Of a stretch of 36,944 nucleotides of DNA, positions 8,948 through 16,881 are shown one piece after another. A model generated the notes under the pieces. That model was not told the origin of the DNA. It saw only the letters and a program-made list of their open reading frames with translations, and did no database searches. Numbering within the stretch: the first letter of the stretch is position 1; the number at the start of each line of letters is the position of its first letter. A program made the position numbers and the translations under genes. Origin of the DNA: Gammaproteobacteria bacterium (GTDB taxonomy: Bacteria > Pseudomonadota > Gammaproteobacteria > Chromatiales > Chromatiaceae); NCBI GenBank assembly GCA_024275295.1, contig JAJRZI010000013.1, positions 1 to 36,944 of the forward strand. Direction: 5' to 3'.

Positions 8948-9391
8948 ATGAGCAACAATACGAATTGTGAACTACCGGATTCAAACCCACCATCAGATGA
9001 GATTCGCACCCTGCTGTCAGAGGCAAAAGCGATTGCCATTGTAGGGCTGTCAGACAAGCCGGATCGCGCCAGCAACAGGGTGGCTGTCTACCTTAAAAAA
9101 CAGGGGTACAAGGTCATCCCGGTCAATCCTGTAAAGGAGGAGATACTGGGTGACAAATGTTATCCAACACTCACAGATATTCCAGAGCCGGTAGATATTG
9201 TGGACATCTTCCGCAAGGTCGATGCAATACCGGAAATTGTAGATGCAGCCATCAAAATCTCAGCTAAAGCCGTATTGATGCAATTGGGGCTGGCGCATCA
9301 TGAGTCAGCAGAGAAAGCACGCCAGGCCGGCTTGATTGTGGTGCAATCCAAATGCACAAAGATCGAGCACGAAAGGTTGCAGCAAGGGTGA
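8948..9391 (+). CDS. CoA-binding domain protein (YccU family)
   Basis: The 147-residue product is a stand-alone Rossmann-type CoA-binding domain. The motifs AIAIVGLSDKPDRASNRVA (near residue 30), GYKVIPVNP, GDKCYPTLTDIP and DIVDIFRKVDAIPEIV match the YccU/YneT family, which resembles the N-terminal domain of succinyl-CoA synthetase alpha. It is cytosolic and binds CoA; no reaction is assigned. It starts 16 nt after the barrel gene stop, so it is probably in the same transcript, although a functional link to the envelope genes is not evident. It is intact, with a terminal TGA. Confidence 0.9.
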   Translation: MSNNTNCELPDSNPPSDEIRTLLSEAKAIAIVGLSDKPDRASNRVAVYLKKQGYKVIPVNPVKEEILGDKCYPTLTDIPEPVDIVDIFRKVDAIPEIVDAAIKISAKAVLMQLGLAHHESAEKARQAGLIVVQSKCTKIEHERLQQG

Positions 9392-9560
9392 TTTATAGCG
9401 AAAAACAGCCCCAAAAGCATCATAAATATTCCGCCAGCCCTCTATCCTTCCTGGGCCGTACCCCTACTTGCATCACAAATATTGACCATCCCCACTCAAA
9501 CACCGCAACTATCGGCCGATAATCTATATAAATACCAAGCCTGAACCTCAGTGCTTTCTT

Positions 9561-9588
9561 TTGACCATTTTGAATATAGGAATAAAAT
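9561..9588 (+). promoter_or_regulatory. Candidate sigma-70 promoter of the acyltransferase/hydrolase gene
   Basis: TTGACC (9561-9566) and TAAAAT (9583-9588) are separated by 16 nt and lie 38 nt before the ATG at 9627. It is the best promoter-like pair in the 235-nt gap; the rest of that gap shows no gene. Confidence 0.5.
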
Positions 9589-9626
9589 CCCCTGCACCAT
9601 AGAGAAGCGAGTAGACTCAAGCCATT

Positions 9627-11903
9627 ATGGACTACGAACCAGAAACAGAGATTAACGACTCAGCCTACAGCTGGTCTGTGCGGCTTTTTTCAATTCTTGA
9701 AAAAATGCTCAGCATCAATATCAGGATGCACCATGATAAGGGGCAGCTGGCTCAAGGTGAGATCTTCCTGTTTAACCACTTCGCACGCTTTGAAACCTTC
9801 ATTCCACAATCTCTGATCTATAAAGAGACAGGCGCCTACTGCAGATCTGTCGCCTCCAGTGAGTTTTTTACCGGGGATGATCTGTTTTCCAACTATCTGC
9901 TCGGTGTCGGCGCTGTACCCCATAATTACCCTCGACTGATCCCTTATCTTGCAGGAGAGATTCTGCGCGGACGTAAAATTATCATCTTCCCGGAAGGGGG
10001 AATGGTCAAAGATCGCCGTGTCATCGACCGAAGAGGTGGCTATAGCATCTATTCGCGCATCGCTATGGAGAGACGCAAACACCACACCGGGGCCGCTTTA
10101 CTCTCACTAACGCTGGACATCTACAAAAAAGCCATCCTGCAGGCCCAAAAGCAGGAGGATTACACAAAATTAGAAAAATGGGCTGCTGAATTAAAAATGG
10201 ACAATGCTGAGTCTCTGGTCACAGCTGCTTTGCGCCCCAGCACTATTGTGCCAGCCAACATCACCTTTTATCCCATGCGCGTGGGTGACAACCTGCTAAA
10301 ACGAAGCGTCGAACTCTTCAACAAAGGCATCAGTCGACGCCTGTCAGAAGAGCTGCTGATCGAAGGCAATATCCTGTTTAAAAACACAGATATGGACATT
10401 CGCCTAGGCGACCCTATCCATACCGACCAGTTCTGGGGATGGCTTGACCGTCAACTCATTGAACAGGCCGCATTTCATTTCGATAGCATTGACGATATTT
10501 TGGAACCCAATAACAACAAGCGCCTGATTGGGGGGCTGCGAGCTAAACGCATTCGCCATAAGGCACTCGCGCTGAGGGATGAATACATGCATATCATGTA
10601 TTCACAAATCACCGTCAACCTCAGTCACCTCGCCTCCAAGATCATCTATGAACTGCTTGATCGCGGGCAGACCAGCATTGACTACGATAGTTTTCATCAG
10701 ATGCTCTACCTGGCTGTAAAACGGGCGCAGAACGAAACAGGCATCATCCTGCATCGCAGTCTCAAAAACCCTGAGGCCTATGGCAATCTGGTAGAGGGTG
10801 AGTGCAAAGGACTAGATCAATTTATCAAAACCGCCTCCTCCCTGGGGCTGATTGAGCAGGAGAATCATCAATACCATTTTCTACCCAAGCTATGCGACGA
10901 GCATGCCTTTGATGACATCCGCACAGAAAACCTGGTCGCAGTCTACGCCAATGAAGTTGCCCCTCTCAGTGCTATCCGCACCATCATAAAAGAGGCCATT
11001 GATAGCGCAAAACAGCTAACGGACAAAAAACTGGCCCTACTTCGCTTTGATGATGAGCTCACCTCCTATAACTGGGACAAAGCCTATTTCAGCAAACCCA
11101 GACATCAGGAGTTAAATAATAAGGAGACCGCCACCCAATCTGGTGAGCCTTTTCTGCTTTTACCTGATAACCACAAACAACTGGGCATCGTGCTAACGCA
11201 CGGTTTTCTGGCCTCACCCGCCGAAGTTCGAGCATTTGGCAAACGATTGGCCACGCTTGGCTACCCGGTTATAGGGCCACGCCTAAAAGGCCACGGCACA
11301 TCACCATGGGATCTCAGAAAACGCACCTGGGAGGATTGGCTGGCATCAGTGGCGCATGCCTACCAGATAATGAGCGGGCTTACCGAGAAGGTATGCATTG
11401 TAGGATTTTCTACCGGTGGTGCGCTGGGCCTACAGCTCGCCTCAACTCAACCAGACCAACTGGCTGGCATTGCTGCACTTGGGGTTCCAATAAAATTCCG
11501 CAACAAGAATATGTCCTTTGTTGTACCCGTCGTTCATGGTGCCAACAAACTGGTTAAATGGATCTCTTCTTATGAAGGCGTCATACCCTTTCGCCCCAAC
11601 AGATCTGAACACCCGGACATCAACTACTACTCCATGCCGCTGCACAGTCTGTTTGAGCTGGGCCAGATGGCCAGCGCAGTAGAATCAAATCTGGGGAATG
11701 TTCACTGCCCAGTCTATCTGATACAAGGCGATGAAGATGCCATTGTAGACCCTCGTAGCACACAGATCGTCTACGACAAAATCAGCAGTGAAGATAAAGA
11801 TCTGCTCATGATACCCACCAAACGCCATGGCATCCTGCATGATGATATAGAGGGGACTCAGGATCAGGTTATTCAGTTTATAAAACGGATGGAGACAGAA
11901 TAA
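9627..11903 (+). CDS. Acyltransferase (PlsC-like) fused to alpha/beta hydrolase
   Basis: The 758-residue protein joins two enzymes. Residues about 30-300 resemble glycerolipid acyltransferases: NHFARFE (50-56) stands where the catalytic NHxxxxD is expected, with Glu instead of Asp, and FPEGGMVKDR (120-129) matches the FPEG acceptor-binding motif. Residues about 515-755 form an alpha/beta hydrolase of the monoacylglycerol-lipase type: LTHGFLASPAE oxyanion region, GFSTGG with nucleophile Ser595, GDEDAIVDP with probable Asp704 and RHGILHDD with His734. The middle (about 300-500) is unassigned. No signal peptide or clear membrane segment is seen, so it is probably cytosolic or membrane-associated. 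It plausibly remodels lipids by linking hydrolysis to re-acylation (inference). It is monocistronic, with a shared terminator downstream. Confidence 0.85.
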   Translation: MDYEPETEINDSAYSWSVRLFSILEKMLSINIRMHHDKGQLAQGEIFLFNHFARFETFIPQSLIYKETGAYCRSVASSEFFTGDDLFSNYLLGVGAVPHNYPRLIPYLAGEILRGRKIIIFPEGGMVKDRRVIDRRGGYSIYSRIAMERRKHHTGAALLSLTLDIYKKAILQAQKQEDYTKLEKWAAELKMDNAESLVTAALRPSTIVPANITFYPMRVGDNLLKRSVELFNKGISRRLSEELLIEGNILFKNTDMDIRLGDPIHTDQFWGWLDRQLIEQAAFHFDSIDDILEPNNNKRLIGGLRAKRIRHKALALRDEYMHIMYSQITVNLSHLASKIIYELLDRGQTSIDYDSFHQMLYLAVKRAQNETGIILHRSLKNPEAYGNLVEGECKGLDQFIKTASSLGLIEQENHQYHFLPKLCDEHAFDDIRTENLVAVYANEVAPLSAIRTIIKEAIDSAKQLTDKKLALLRFDDELTSYNWDKAYFSKPRHQELNNKETATQSGEPFLLLPDNHKQLGIVLTHGFLASPAEVRAFGKRLATLGYPVIGPRLKGHGTSPWDLRKRTWEDWLASVAHAYQIMSGLTEKVCIVGFSTGGALGLQLASTQPDQLAGIAALGVPIKFRNKNMSFVVPVVHGANKLVKWISSYEGVIPFRPNRSEHPDINYYSMPLHSLFELGQMASAVESNLGNVHCPVYLIQGDEDAIVDPRSTQIVYDKISSEDKDLLMIPTKRHGILHDDIEGTQDQVIQFIKRMETE

Positions 11904-11921
11904 ATCATTGGTAGCATACAA

Positions 11922-11957
11922 AAAACGCTCATCCGACTTAGGCCGGATAAGCGTTTT
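11922..11957. terminator. Bidirectional terminator between convergent genes
   Basis: Arms 11922-11935 and 11944-11957 pair over 14 bp with one mismatch and an 8-nt loop. A-rich and T-rich ends allow termination from both sides, fitting the convergent genes ending at 11903 and 11976. Confidence 0.85.
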
Positions 11958-11975
11958 GATTAGTCAGCTATCTCT

Positions 11976-12602
11976 CTATCTTTTACGTAACTTGAAGCCC
12001 AGTAAACCGGAAGCAAGCAGAAGAACCGTAGCAGGCTCAGGGACATTATTATTGCTACTATCAAGGATTGGGGTCTGAAATACAACTGGCGTATCAACAC
12101 CTATGTTACTTACAAAAGCAAGACCCGTTACAAATGCCCCCGGGTCATTCTCATCCACTGGAGGATTGATGCCCAGCAGACGGAATCTGTCAACACCACC
12201 CGAAGCAAAGGTATAGGCCCCACTGCCAGCCAGTGTAGCTCCGGTACCACCCCAGACAGTCCCATCCCACAGCCACACACTTACAGCACTCCCCCCATAC
12301 GAACCTGGTAGCAGTACCGATGCAAAATTAGGTGTGCCTGCACCTATCTCATACTCATACCCAACTGCTGAGGGAGGGTCAATCCAAACCACACTGCCTG
12401 CATCAAGTTCAGGAAGATCAAATTGCCATCCACCATCACTCGTGGTCCACCCACCCGTTTCATCCAACGGTGGCATTAACGGGCAATTAGCAGCCTTACC
12501 AGAACCATCATCATCCTCGCAATCTATCGCTACCGCTTGAACAGAACCCATTACAGACAACAACGCAAATCCAACAACAATTCCAGCAACTGTTTTTTTC
12601 AT
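11976..12602 (-). CDS. PEP-CTERM sorting domain protein
   Basis: The 208-residue product has an N-terminal signal peptide (MKKTVAGIVVGFALLSVMGSVQA) and a C-terminal tail with VPEPATVLLL, a hydrophobic stretch and a basic end LRKR. This is the exosortase recognition signal PEP-CTERM, which directs cleavage and display or release of the protein together with exopolysaccharide. The body is rich in Gly, Ser, Asp and Trp and matches no enzyme I recognise. No exosortase gene (epsH/xrtA) is in the window, so it must act from elsewhere. GAAGG precedes the ATG, and a sigma-54 promoter candidate lies about 70 nt upstream, in line with PrsK/PrsR-type control known for some PEP-CTERM genes. Confidence 0.9.
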   Translation of the reverse strand: MKKTVAGIVVGFALLSVMGSVQAVAIDCEDDDGSGKAANCPLMPPLDETGGWTTSDGGWQFDLPELDAGSVVWIDPPSAVGYEYEIGAGTPNFASVLLPGSYGGSAVSVWLWDGTVWGGTGATLAGSGAYTFASGGVDRFRLLGINPPVDENDPGAFVTGLAFVSNIGVDTPVVFQTPILDSSNNNVPEPATVLLLASGLLGFKLRKR

Positions 12603-12669
12603 ACAACCTTCTACCTTCCCGTTGAATCGGGGTTATTTTTAATTGACCAGCAATTTACACATGCACTCC

Positions 12670-12685
12670 TGCAATTACCATGCCC
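12670..12685 (-). promoter_or_regulatory. Candidate sigma-54 promoter of the PEP-CTERM gene
   Basis: On the minus strand GGGCATGGTAATTGCA matches the sigma-54 consensus TGGCACGnnnnTTGCA with correct GG/GC spacing; only the first base and one base of the -24 element differ. Transcription would start near 12659, giving a leader of about 57 nt. No enhancer site was identified. Confidence 0.6.
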
Positions 12686-12903
12686 ATCAATATTGTTCTT
12701 TAACAACAGCAACTTACATATCTGCAATGGATTAAACCCTGAAAAACTGTAAATTTTTCTGACACTATTGAGATAATACCCGGCGCACCCTTAGGGGTAT
12801 TAGTTACGCCGCTTTGGCATATTCCCGGTAAAAACACAGGGTTATATCGAATTCGCTACCCACTTTTAACACCTGCAATAAGTGTAAAAAATATTGACAG
12901 CTT
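12686..12903. other. comM-PEP-CTERM intergenic region with one hairpin
   Basis: No gene is seen. An 8-bp perfect hairpin (arms 12774-12781 and 12795-12802, 13-nt loop with an internal ACCC/GGGT pairing option) is the only obvious structure. Without a following T run on either strand it is not a classical terminator. Its purpose is unknown. Confidence 0.45.
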
Positions 12904-14412
12904 TCATGCCTGCCGATCCAGGCGCCGGTACCCTATGGCCTCACTCAGATGCGCTACTTGAATTTCACTCTGGTCATCCAGATCAGCAATGGTGCGCGCC
13001 ACCTTTAGAATACGGTGATATGCGCGGGCTGAAAGCCTCAGCTTCTCCATCGCCCGATGCAACAAAGCGCGGCCCGCATCATCCAGCACACAGACATTCT
13101 CCACTTCACGGGAACTTAAAGCACTGTTTGGACGACCAGTGCGCTGCAGCTGGCGCTTTCGGGCAGTCTCAACCCGCTCACGGACAGTGGCACTCTCCTC
13201 TACAACCTCTTCAGTGGGACGATGCAGCATCTCTGTAGGCAGCCGGGGAACCTCAATATGCATATCAATGCGATCCATCAGCGGCCCTGAGATACGATCA
13301 CGATAGCGGGCAATCTTATCTGCACTGCACCTGCAGTTGCGGCTGTTATCCCCAAGATAGCCACAGGGGCACGGGTTCATTGCCGCAATCAACTGAAATC
13401 TTGCTGGAAACTCCGCCTGCCTGGCAGCCCGTGAGATGGTAATACGGCCTGATTCCAGTGGCTCTCGCAACACCTCCAGCACTCGCCGGTCAAACTCCGG
13501 CAACTCATCCAGAAACATCACGCCATTATGAGCCAGTGAGATCTCACCCGGCCGGGGATTACTGCCACCACCCACCAATGCCACACCCGATGCCGTATGA
13601 TGCGGCTGCCGGAATGGTCGGCAAGACCAATATTCTGCACTGAAACCTTGATCACTGACTGAAAGCACAGCCGCTGTTTCCAGCGCCTCTGCTTCTGTCA
13701 TAGAGGGCAGAATGCCCGGCAGACGACTGGCCAGCATGGATTTACCCGTACCTGGAGGGCCAATCATCAGTAGGCTGTGGTTGCCAGCTGCCGCAATTTC
13801 CAGCGCCCGTTTGGCATGTGGTTGGCCGCGCACATCGGATAGATCAGAACCAGAAACAGGCGTTCTGCTTTTTGGCGGGGTCGTATAGCGTGGGATACGA
13901 CCACCTTGAGTCAGGTGTTCGCAGATCTCCAGCAAATGTCTTGCCGGATAGATATCAAGACCACTCACAAGCGCAGCTTCAGCAGCACTCTCCTGCGGCA
14001 CCACCAATGCCCGGCCTGCATCACGCGCAGCCAAAGCAACCGGCAGCACACCTTTCACCTGTCTCAACTCACCCGAGAGCGCCAACTCACCAATAAATTC
14101 ATATTGACTCAGTGTCTCACCAGGGATCTGTCCAGAGGCTGCCAGCACCCCCAATGCAATCGGCAGATCAAAACGCCCGCCCTCCTTTGGGAGATCGGCT
14201 GGCGCCAGATTGATGGTGATTCTGCGGGCAGGGAACTCGAACCGGGAGTTGACCAGCGCACCACGCACCCGGTCTTTACTCTCCTGCACTGCTTTTTCGG
14301 GAAGCCCAACGATAGAGAGTGCGGGAAGCCCGTTGGCCAGATGCACTTCGACATCCACTAAAGGGGCATCGATACCCTCACGGGCGCGACTGTAGAGTAG
14401 AGCGAGTGACAT
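12904..14412 (-). CDS. comM: YifB/ComM family Mg-chelatase-like AAA+ ATPase
   Basis: The 502-residue product has the full ComM layout: an N-terminal Lon-protease-like fold domain ([25 protein letters not shown]), Walker A GPPGTGKS (residues 218-225), Walker [12 protein letters not shown] (about 297-307), the Cys-rich [10 protein letters not shown] insertion with further cysteines, and a C-terminal Mg-chelatase domain with the [19 protein letters not shown] signature. ComM is a hexameric helicase that promotes branch migration during natural transformation. GGGAGGG lies 5 nt before the ATG. It is intact and of normal length. ubiK, its common neighbour in gammaproteobacteria, is upstream, now separated by a MITE-like insert. 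Confidence 0.95.
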   Translation of the reverse strand: MSLALLYSRAREGIDAPLVDVEVHLANGLPALSIVGLPEKAVQESKDRVRGALVNSRFEFPARRITINLAPADLPKEGGRFDLPIALGVLAASGQIPGETLSQYEFIGELALSGELRQVKGVLPVALAARDAGRALVVPQESAAEAALVSGLDIYPARHLLEICEHLTQGGRIPRYTTPPKSRTPVSGSDLSDVRGQPHAKRALEIAAAGNHSLLMIGPPGTGKSMLASRLPGILPSMTEAEALETAAVLSVSDQGFSAEYWSCRPFRQPHHTASGVALVGGGSNPRPGEISLAHNGVMFLDELPEFDRRVLEVLREPLESGRITISRAARQAEFPARFQLIAAMNPCPCGYLGDNSRNCRCSADKIARYRDRISGPLMDRIDMHIEVPRLPTEMLHRPTEEVVEESATVRERVETARKRQLQRTGRPNSALSSREVENVCVLDDAGRALLHRAMEKLRLSARAYHRILKVARTIADLDDQSEIQVAHLSEAIGYRRLDRQA

Positions 14413-14443
14413 GCAACCCTCCCTGGTGCTGTTTATTCTTGCC

Positions 14444-14606
14444 AGGAGCCTGTTGGACTTAGGTGATCGTAGCGAGGGGAAGCCATTTTGAGTCAGATTT
14501 TTCGATTAAATGAGGCGAATATTGAGCATATTTAACAAATTTAATCGGGAAATCTGGCCAAAATGGCTTTTCCGCAGTAGGTTCATCCTAAGTCCGACAG
14601 GCTCCT
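14444..14606. mobile_element. MITE-like element with 20-bp terminal inverted repeats
   Basis: A 163-bp segment is bounded by inverted repeats AGGAGCCTGTTGGACTTAGG (14444-14463) and its complement at 14587-14606, with one mismatch. Inside, a second, longer imperfect inverted pair (14480-14511 with 14539-14569) carries the shared blocks AAGCCATTTT, CAGATTT and CGATTAAAT. It is non-coding and can fold into one long hairpin. Such short, non-autonomous elements are mobilised by a transposase elsewhere; none is in the window. No clear target duplication is visible. Its right end overlaps the TAG stop of ubiK, so the insertion defines the end of that gene. Confidence 0.75.
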
Positions 14607-14862
14607 AGACTGTTTTCTCAGCCTTCTGCCGTTCCATCTCAGCCACCTGCTGCTCTAATGCCTCAAGCTTCTCACGGGTGCGCGCAAGAACAGCAGCCTG
14701 AACATCAAATTCCTCACGCGTCACCAGATCAAGATGGGAAAGCCCCGCCTCAAGTCCGGCCCGAAGGTTATGCTTCAAGTCATCCTGCAGAACCTGGAGG
14801 CCTGTAGGTACGGTTTTCGCCAAGCGTTGGGCGAGATCATCTAATATTTTGGTATCAATCAT
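14605..14862 (-). CDS. ubiK: Ubiquinone biosynthesis accessory factor UbiK (BMFP family)
   Basis: The 85-residue product has the typical two-part form: an amphipathic N-terminal part (KILDDLAQRLAKTVPTGLQVLQDDLKHNLRAGLEAGLSHLDLVTREEFDVQ) and a C-terminal coiled coil (ARTREKLEALEQQVAEME). UbiK (YqiC) is a small soluble trimer that helps the late steps of aerobic ubiquinone synthesis with UbiJ. VTREEFDVQAAVLARTREKL is highly characteristic. The last codons and the TAG lie at the edge of the MITE-like element, which supplies the stop; the coiled coil appears complete. No strong ribosome-binding site is visible before the ATG. Confidence 0.93.
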   Translation of the reverse strand: MIDTKILDDLAQRLAKTVPTGLQVLQDDLKHNLRAGLEAGLSHLDLVTREEFDVQAAVLARTREKLEALEQQVAEMERQKAEKTV

Positions 14863-14930
14863 GCGCGCACCATATCAGCAACCCATTACCAGCTGCAAGT
14901 CAGTGTTCCATTCTTTGTTGACTGAGGCAA

Positions 14931-15173
14931 CTACAGCGTTTTATGTGTCCCATCGCAATAGGGCGCACCCTTGCTTTTGCGGCAACCGCAGAATGACACC
15001 TCCTGCCGCTTTGACACCTCAACCTTAAGCGGTTTCATGCCTGTATGCTCCGCCTCATGGGTGCCATCACAAAAAGGCTGGCGTTGCGATAAACCACAAC
15101 TGCACCACCAATACTCGCTTGGCCTCAGCTCGACTATATAGGGTTCATTACGGGGTTTAACAGTGTTGGTCAC
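14931..15173 (-). CDS. Tandem CDGSH-type iron-sulfur protein
   Basis: The protein has two CDGSH motifs: CSCGLSQRQPFCDGTH and CGCRKSKGAPYCDGTH. Each supplies the three Cys and one His that bind a [2Fe-2S] cluster, as in mitoNEET-like proteins. Two motifs in about 80 residues mark the bacterial tandem subtype. I choose the GTG at 15173-15171 because GGAGG lies about 7 nt upstream; a longer frame begins with TTG at 15197 but has no ribosome-binding site. It is probably cytosolic and involved in redox or Fe-S homeostasis, but the partner is unknown. It diverges from the DUF4124 gene. Confidence 0.9.
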   Translation of the reverse strand: MTNTVKPRNEPYIVELRPSEYWWCSCGLSQRQPFCDGTHEAEHTGMKPLKVEVSKRQEVSFCGCRKSKGAPYCDGTHKTL

Positions 15174-15231
15174 AACCGCACCTCCAGTAATATCCAAAAA
15201 ACAGACAGCACACAGGCTGCAGATTAATTCC

Positions 15232-15237
15232 TATAAT
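15232..15237 (+). promoter_or_regulatory. Candidate -10 element for the DUF4124 gene
   Basis: A perfect TATAAT lies 35 nt before the ATG at 15273. The matching -35 region is poor, so an activator may be needed or the match may be chance. Confidence 0.35.
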
Positions 15238-15272
15238 AGGCAGGGATAATACCTTATTTATGGCGAATAACC

Positions 15273-15722
15273 ATGCTTGATGTCAGACTATTTCTCATTC
15301 TCATTATAGCTGCAGCAAACCCAGCAGATGCAGAGGTATATCGATGGGTCGATAAACAGGGAAAAGTACACTTTGGTGACCGCCCAACCTCAGCCCGGGC
15401 CCAGCTGTTCAAATTGAAAAAGAACCCCCAACACGCCAACTCAACAGCACCCAATGCAGCGCAGCATCAGATAACCCAGCAACGCATGCTTGACATGTAT
15501 CGACAGGAACGGGAAAGAAAAAAAGCGGCAAAAAAGAAACACAAAGAAGATGCAAAAAAAATGGCTCAACGATGTGCCGATGCACGTGATAATCTGAGAC
15601 AATACGAACGATCGAGACTCTACAGAAACCTACCCAATGGTGAGCGCCAATACCTCTCGGATAAAGAGCGGGAGAGATCCATTTCAAACCTGAAGAACAA
15701 GATTAAACACAATTGCAAATAG
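15273..15722 (+). CDS. DUF4124 domain exported protein
   Basis: The 149-residue product has a short signal peptide (FLILIIAAANPADA), then EVYRWVDKQGKVHFGDRP, the defining DUF4124 motif seen in many gammaproteobacterial periplasmic proteins. The remainder is a highly charged Lys/Arg/Glu helix (RQERERKKAAKKKHKEDAKK), probably a coiled coil, with two cysteines (in RCADA and the final HNCK). Function is unknown. The UPF0178 gene starts 22 nt downstream on the same strand, so the two are probably cotranscribed. Confidence 0.85.
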   Translation: MLDVRLFLILIIAAANPADAEVYRWVDKQGKVHFGDRPTSARAQLFKLKKNPQHANSTAPNAAQHQITQQRMLDMYRQERERKKAAKKKHKEDAKKMAQRCADARDNLRQYERSRLYRNLPNGERQYLSDKERERSISNLKNKIKHNCK

Positions 15723-15744
15723 CCGCCAATAAAAGTGATATAAA

Positions 15745-16200
15745 ATGAAAATATGGGTAGATGCAGATGCATGTCCTGCAGTGATCAAAGATATTTTATT
15801 TAAAGCGGCAGAGCGTACCAAGGTACAGGTTACACTTGTTGCCAATCAATCTATCCGCACACCTCGATCACGCTATATAAAGTTCATTCAAGTATCAGCT
15901 GGTTTTGATGTGGCCGATAATTAGATTGTTAAACGAGTTGGCACAGGAGATCTTGTCATTACAAGTGATATTCCTTTGGCAGCAGAGGTCATCGAAAAAG
16001 GAGGTTATGCGCTCAGTCCTCGCGGCGAACTCTATTCAACAAACAATATCAGAGCCCGCCTGAATATGAGAGATTTCATGGATACCCTGCGGTCTAGTGG
16101 AATAAATACGGGTGGCCCTCCAACACTAAGCCAAAGCGACCGACAATCCTTTGCAAATCACCTGGATAAACTGTTAACCAAGTATGCACAAAAAAGATAA
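15745..16200 (+). pseudogene. UPF0178 (YaiI/YqxD) family protein with in-frame TAG
   Basis: The frame begins [25 protein letters not shown] and runs through SAGFDVADN to a TAG at 15922-15924 (codon 60), then continues in the same frame with [27 protein letters not shown] to [13 protein letters not shown] and a TAA at 16200. Total would be 151 codons before the final stop, normal for the family. Homologues read VADNEIV here, so a GAG-to-TAG change is the simplest explanation. The family has a PIN-like fold with acidic residues (DADACP, TSDIPLA) and unknown function. Either the gene is broken or the stop is read through or erroneous. A fragment from 15976 would lack the first catalytic half. 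Confidence 0.9.
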
Positions 16201-16484
16201 TATTAACCCGGCAACCCTATACATTACGTTCAGCCGTCGCGTGCTGGTTCACGGCAAGGCAGCGAAGCGCCGCTGTAGCACTTCTACAGCCCGCTTCGCT
16301 AACGCAGTCCGTGGGCCAGCACGCGGCGGTCTGTCATATAAAATCAACCGGTTAGGCGTTTCAGGCCCACGCTGGCTCTGCGTTGCGGCGCTTGCCAATG
16401 GAGCAACCATTCCCTGCGCACCGCGCCTTGATCCAACGCGGGCCTGAAACGCTGAACGCAATGTATAGGGTTGCCGGGTTAATA
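16201..16484. mobile_element. Nested inverted-repeat element (MITE-like, cruciform-forming)
   Basis: A 284-bp non-coding segment is bounded by 33-bp inverted repeats (16201-16233 and 16452-16484) with one mismatch. Two further hairpin arms lie inside: arm 1 pairs 16234-16254 with 16309-16329, and within it 16261-16269 with 16292-16300 and 16273-16278 with 16284-16289; arm 2 pairs 16356-16375 with 16433-16452. The whole can form a three-way cruciform. TTAACCCGG...CCGGGTTAA flanked by TA on both ends would fit a TA target duplication (IS630/Tc1-like), but TA is too short to prove it. It starts immediately after the UPF0178 stop. Plus- and minus-strand frames inside are chance. Confidence 0.7.
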
Positions 16485-16528
16485 CCTTTCCTTCCTCAGC
16501 AAAAATCCTGGTATAAATTTATCTCAGC

Positions 16529-16804
16529 TCATGCAATCTTTATTCTAACCACTTTCATAATCTCCATATTAAAACCGGCAACCGTTTCAACAGCAGGATA
16601 ATAGGTCAGATTTACACGCTGTCCCTGGATACATTTATAGTGCTTTTTACGCCGATATTTAAATGGCACATCACAATTCTCAATCATTAGCGTATTAAGA
16701 ATCCAGTCACCATCAACCCGCTGCACATGCGAAACCACCTTCTGCATCTCGGAGTGCACAAGCTGTTTATGTTTTTTTATTAATGCTTCAGGATCAGAGA
16801 CCAT
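16529..16804 (-). CDS. Conserved-looking hypothetical protein
   Basis: The 91-residue product (MVSDPEALIKKHKQLVHSEM...) is soluble, without signal peptide or membrane segment. Segments such as WILNTLMIENCDVPFKYRRKK and GQRVNLTYYPAVETVAGF look like a compact folded domain and suggest a real gene, but I do not recognise a named family. No clear ribosome-binding site precedes the ATG. It diverges from the P-type ATPase across the palindrome at 16836-16858, so the two may be coregulated. Confidence 0.65.
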   Translation of the reverse strand: MVSDPEALIKKHKQLVHSEMQKVVSHVQRVDGDWILNTLMIENCDVPFKYRRKKHYKCIQGQRVNLTYYPAVETVAGFNMEIMKVVRIKIA

Positions 16805-16835
16805 TGACTACAAATACTGCTTATTATTAATACAG

Positions 16836-16858
16836 GTATAGACTAACCTAGTCTATAC
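16836..16858. promoter_or_regulatory. Perfect 10-bp-arm palindrome (operator candidate)
   Basis: GTATAGACTA-ACC-TAGTCTATAC is a perfect inverted repeat placed 32 nt from the hypothetical gene start and 24 nt before the ATPase ATG. It overlaps a TATACT-like -10 element. A repressor or activator of the divergent pair is a reasonable guess; no regulator gene is adjacent. Confidence 0.55.
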
Positions 16859-16881
16859 TTATCCCATACTGTGGCCAAGCA

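Noticed and set aside
9420-9620. 66-codon minus-strand frame in the gap before the acyltransferase
   Set aside because: No ribosome-binding site or family; overlaps the likely promoter of the next gene.
16184-16461. Frames on both strands in the nested-repeat element
   Set aside because: They are mirror products of the inverted repeats and lack start signals.
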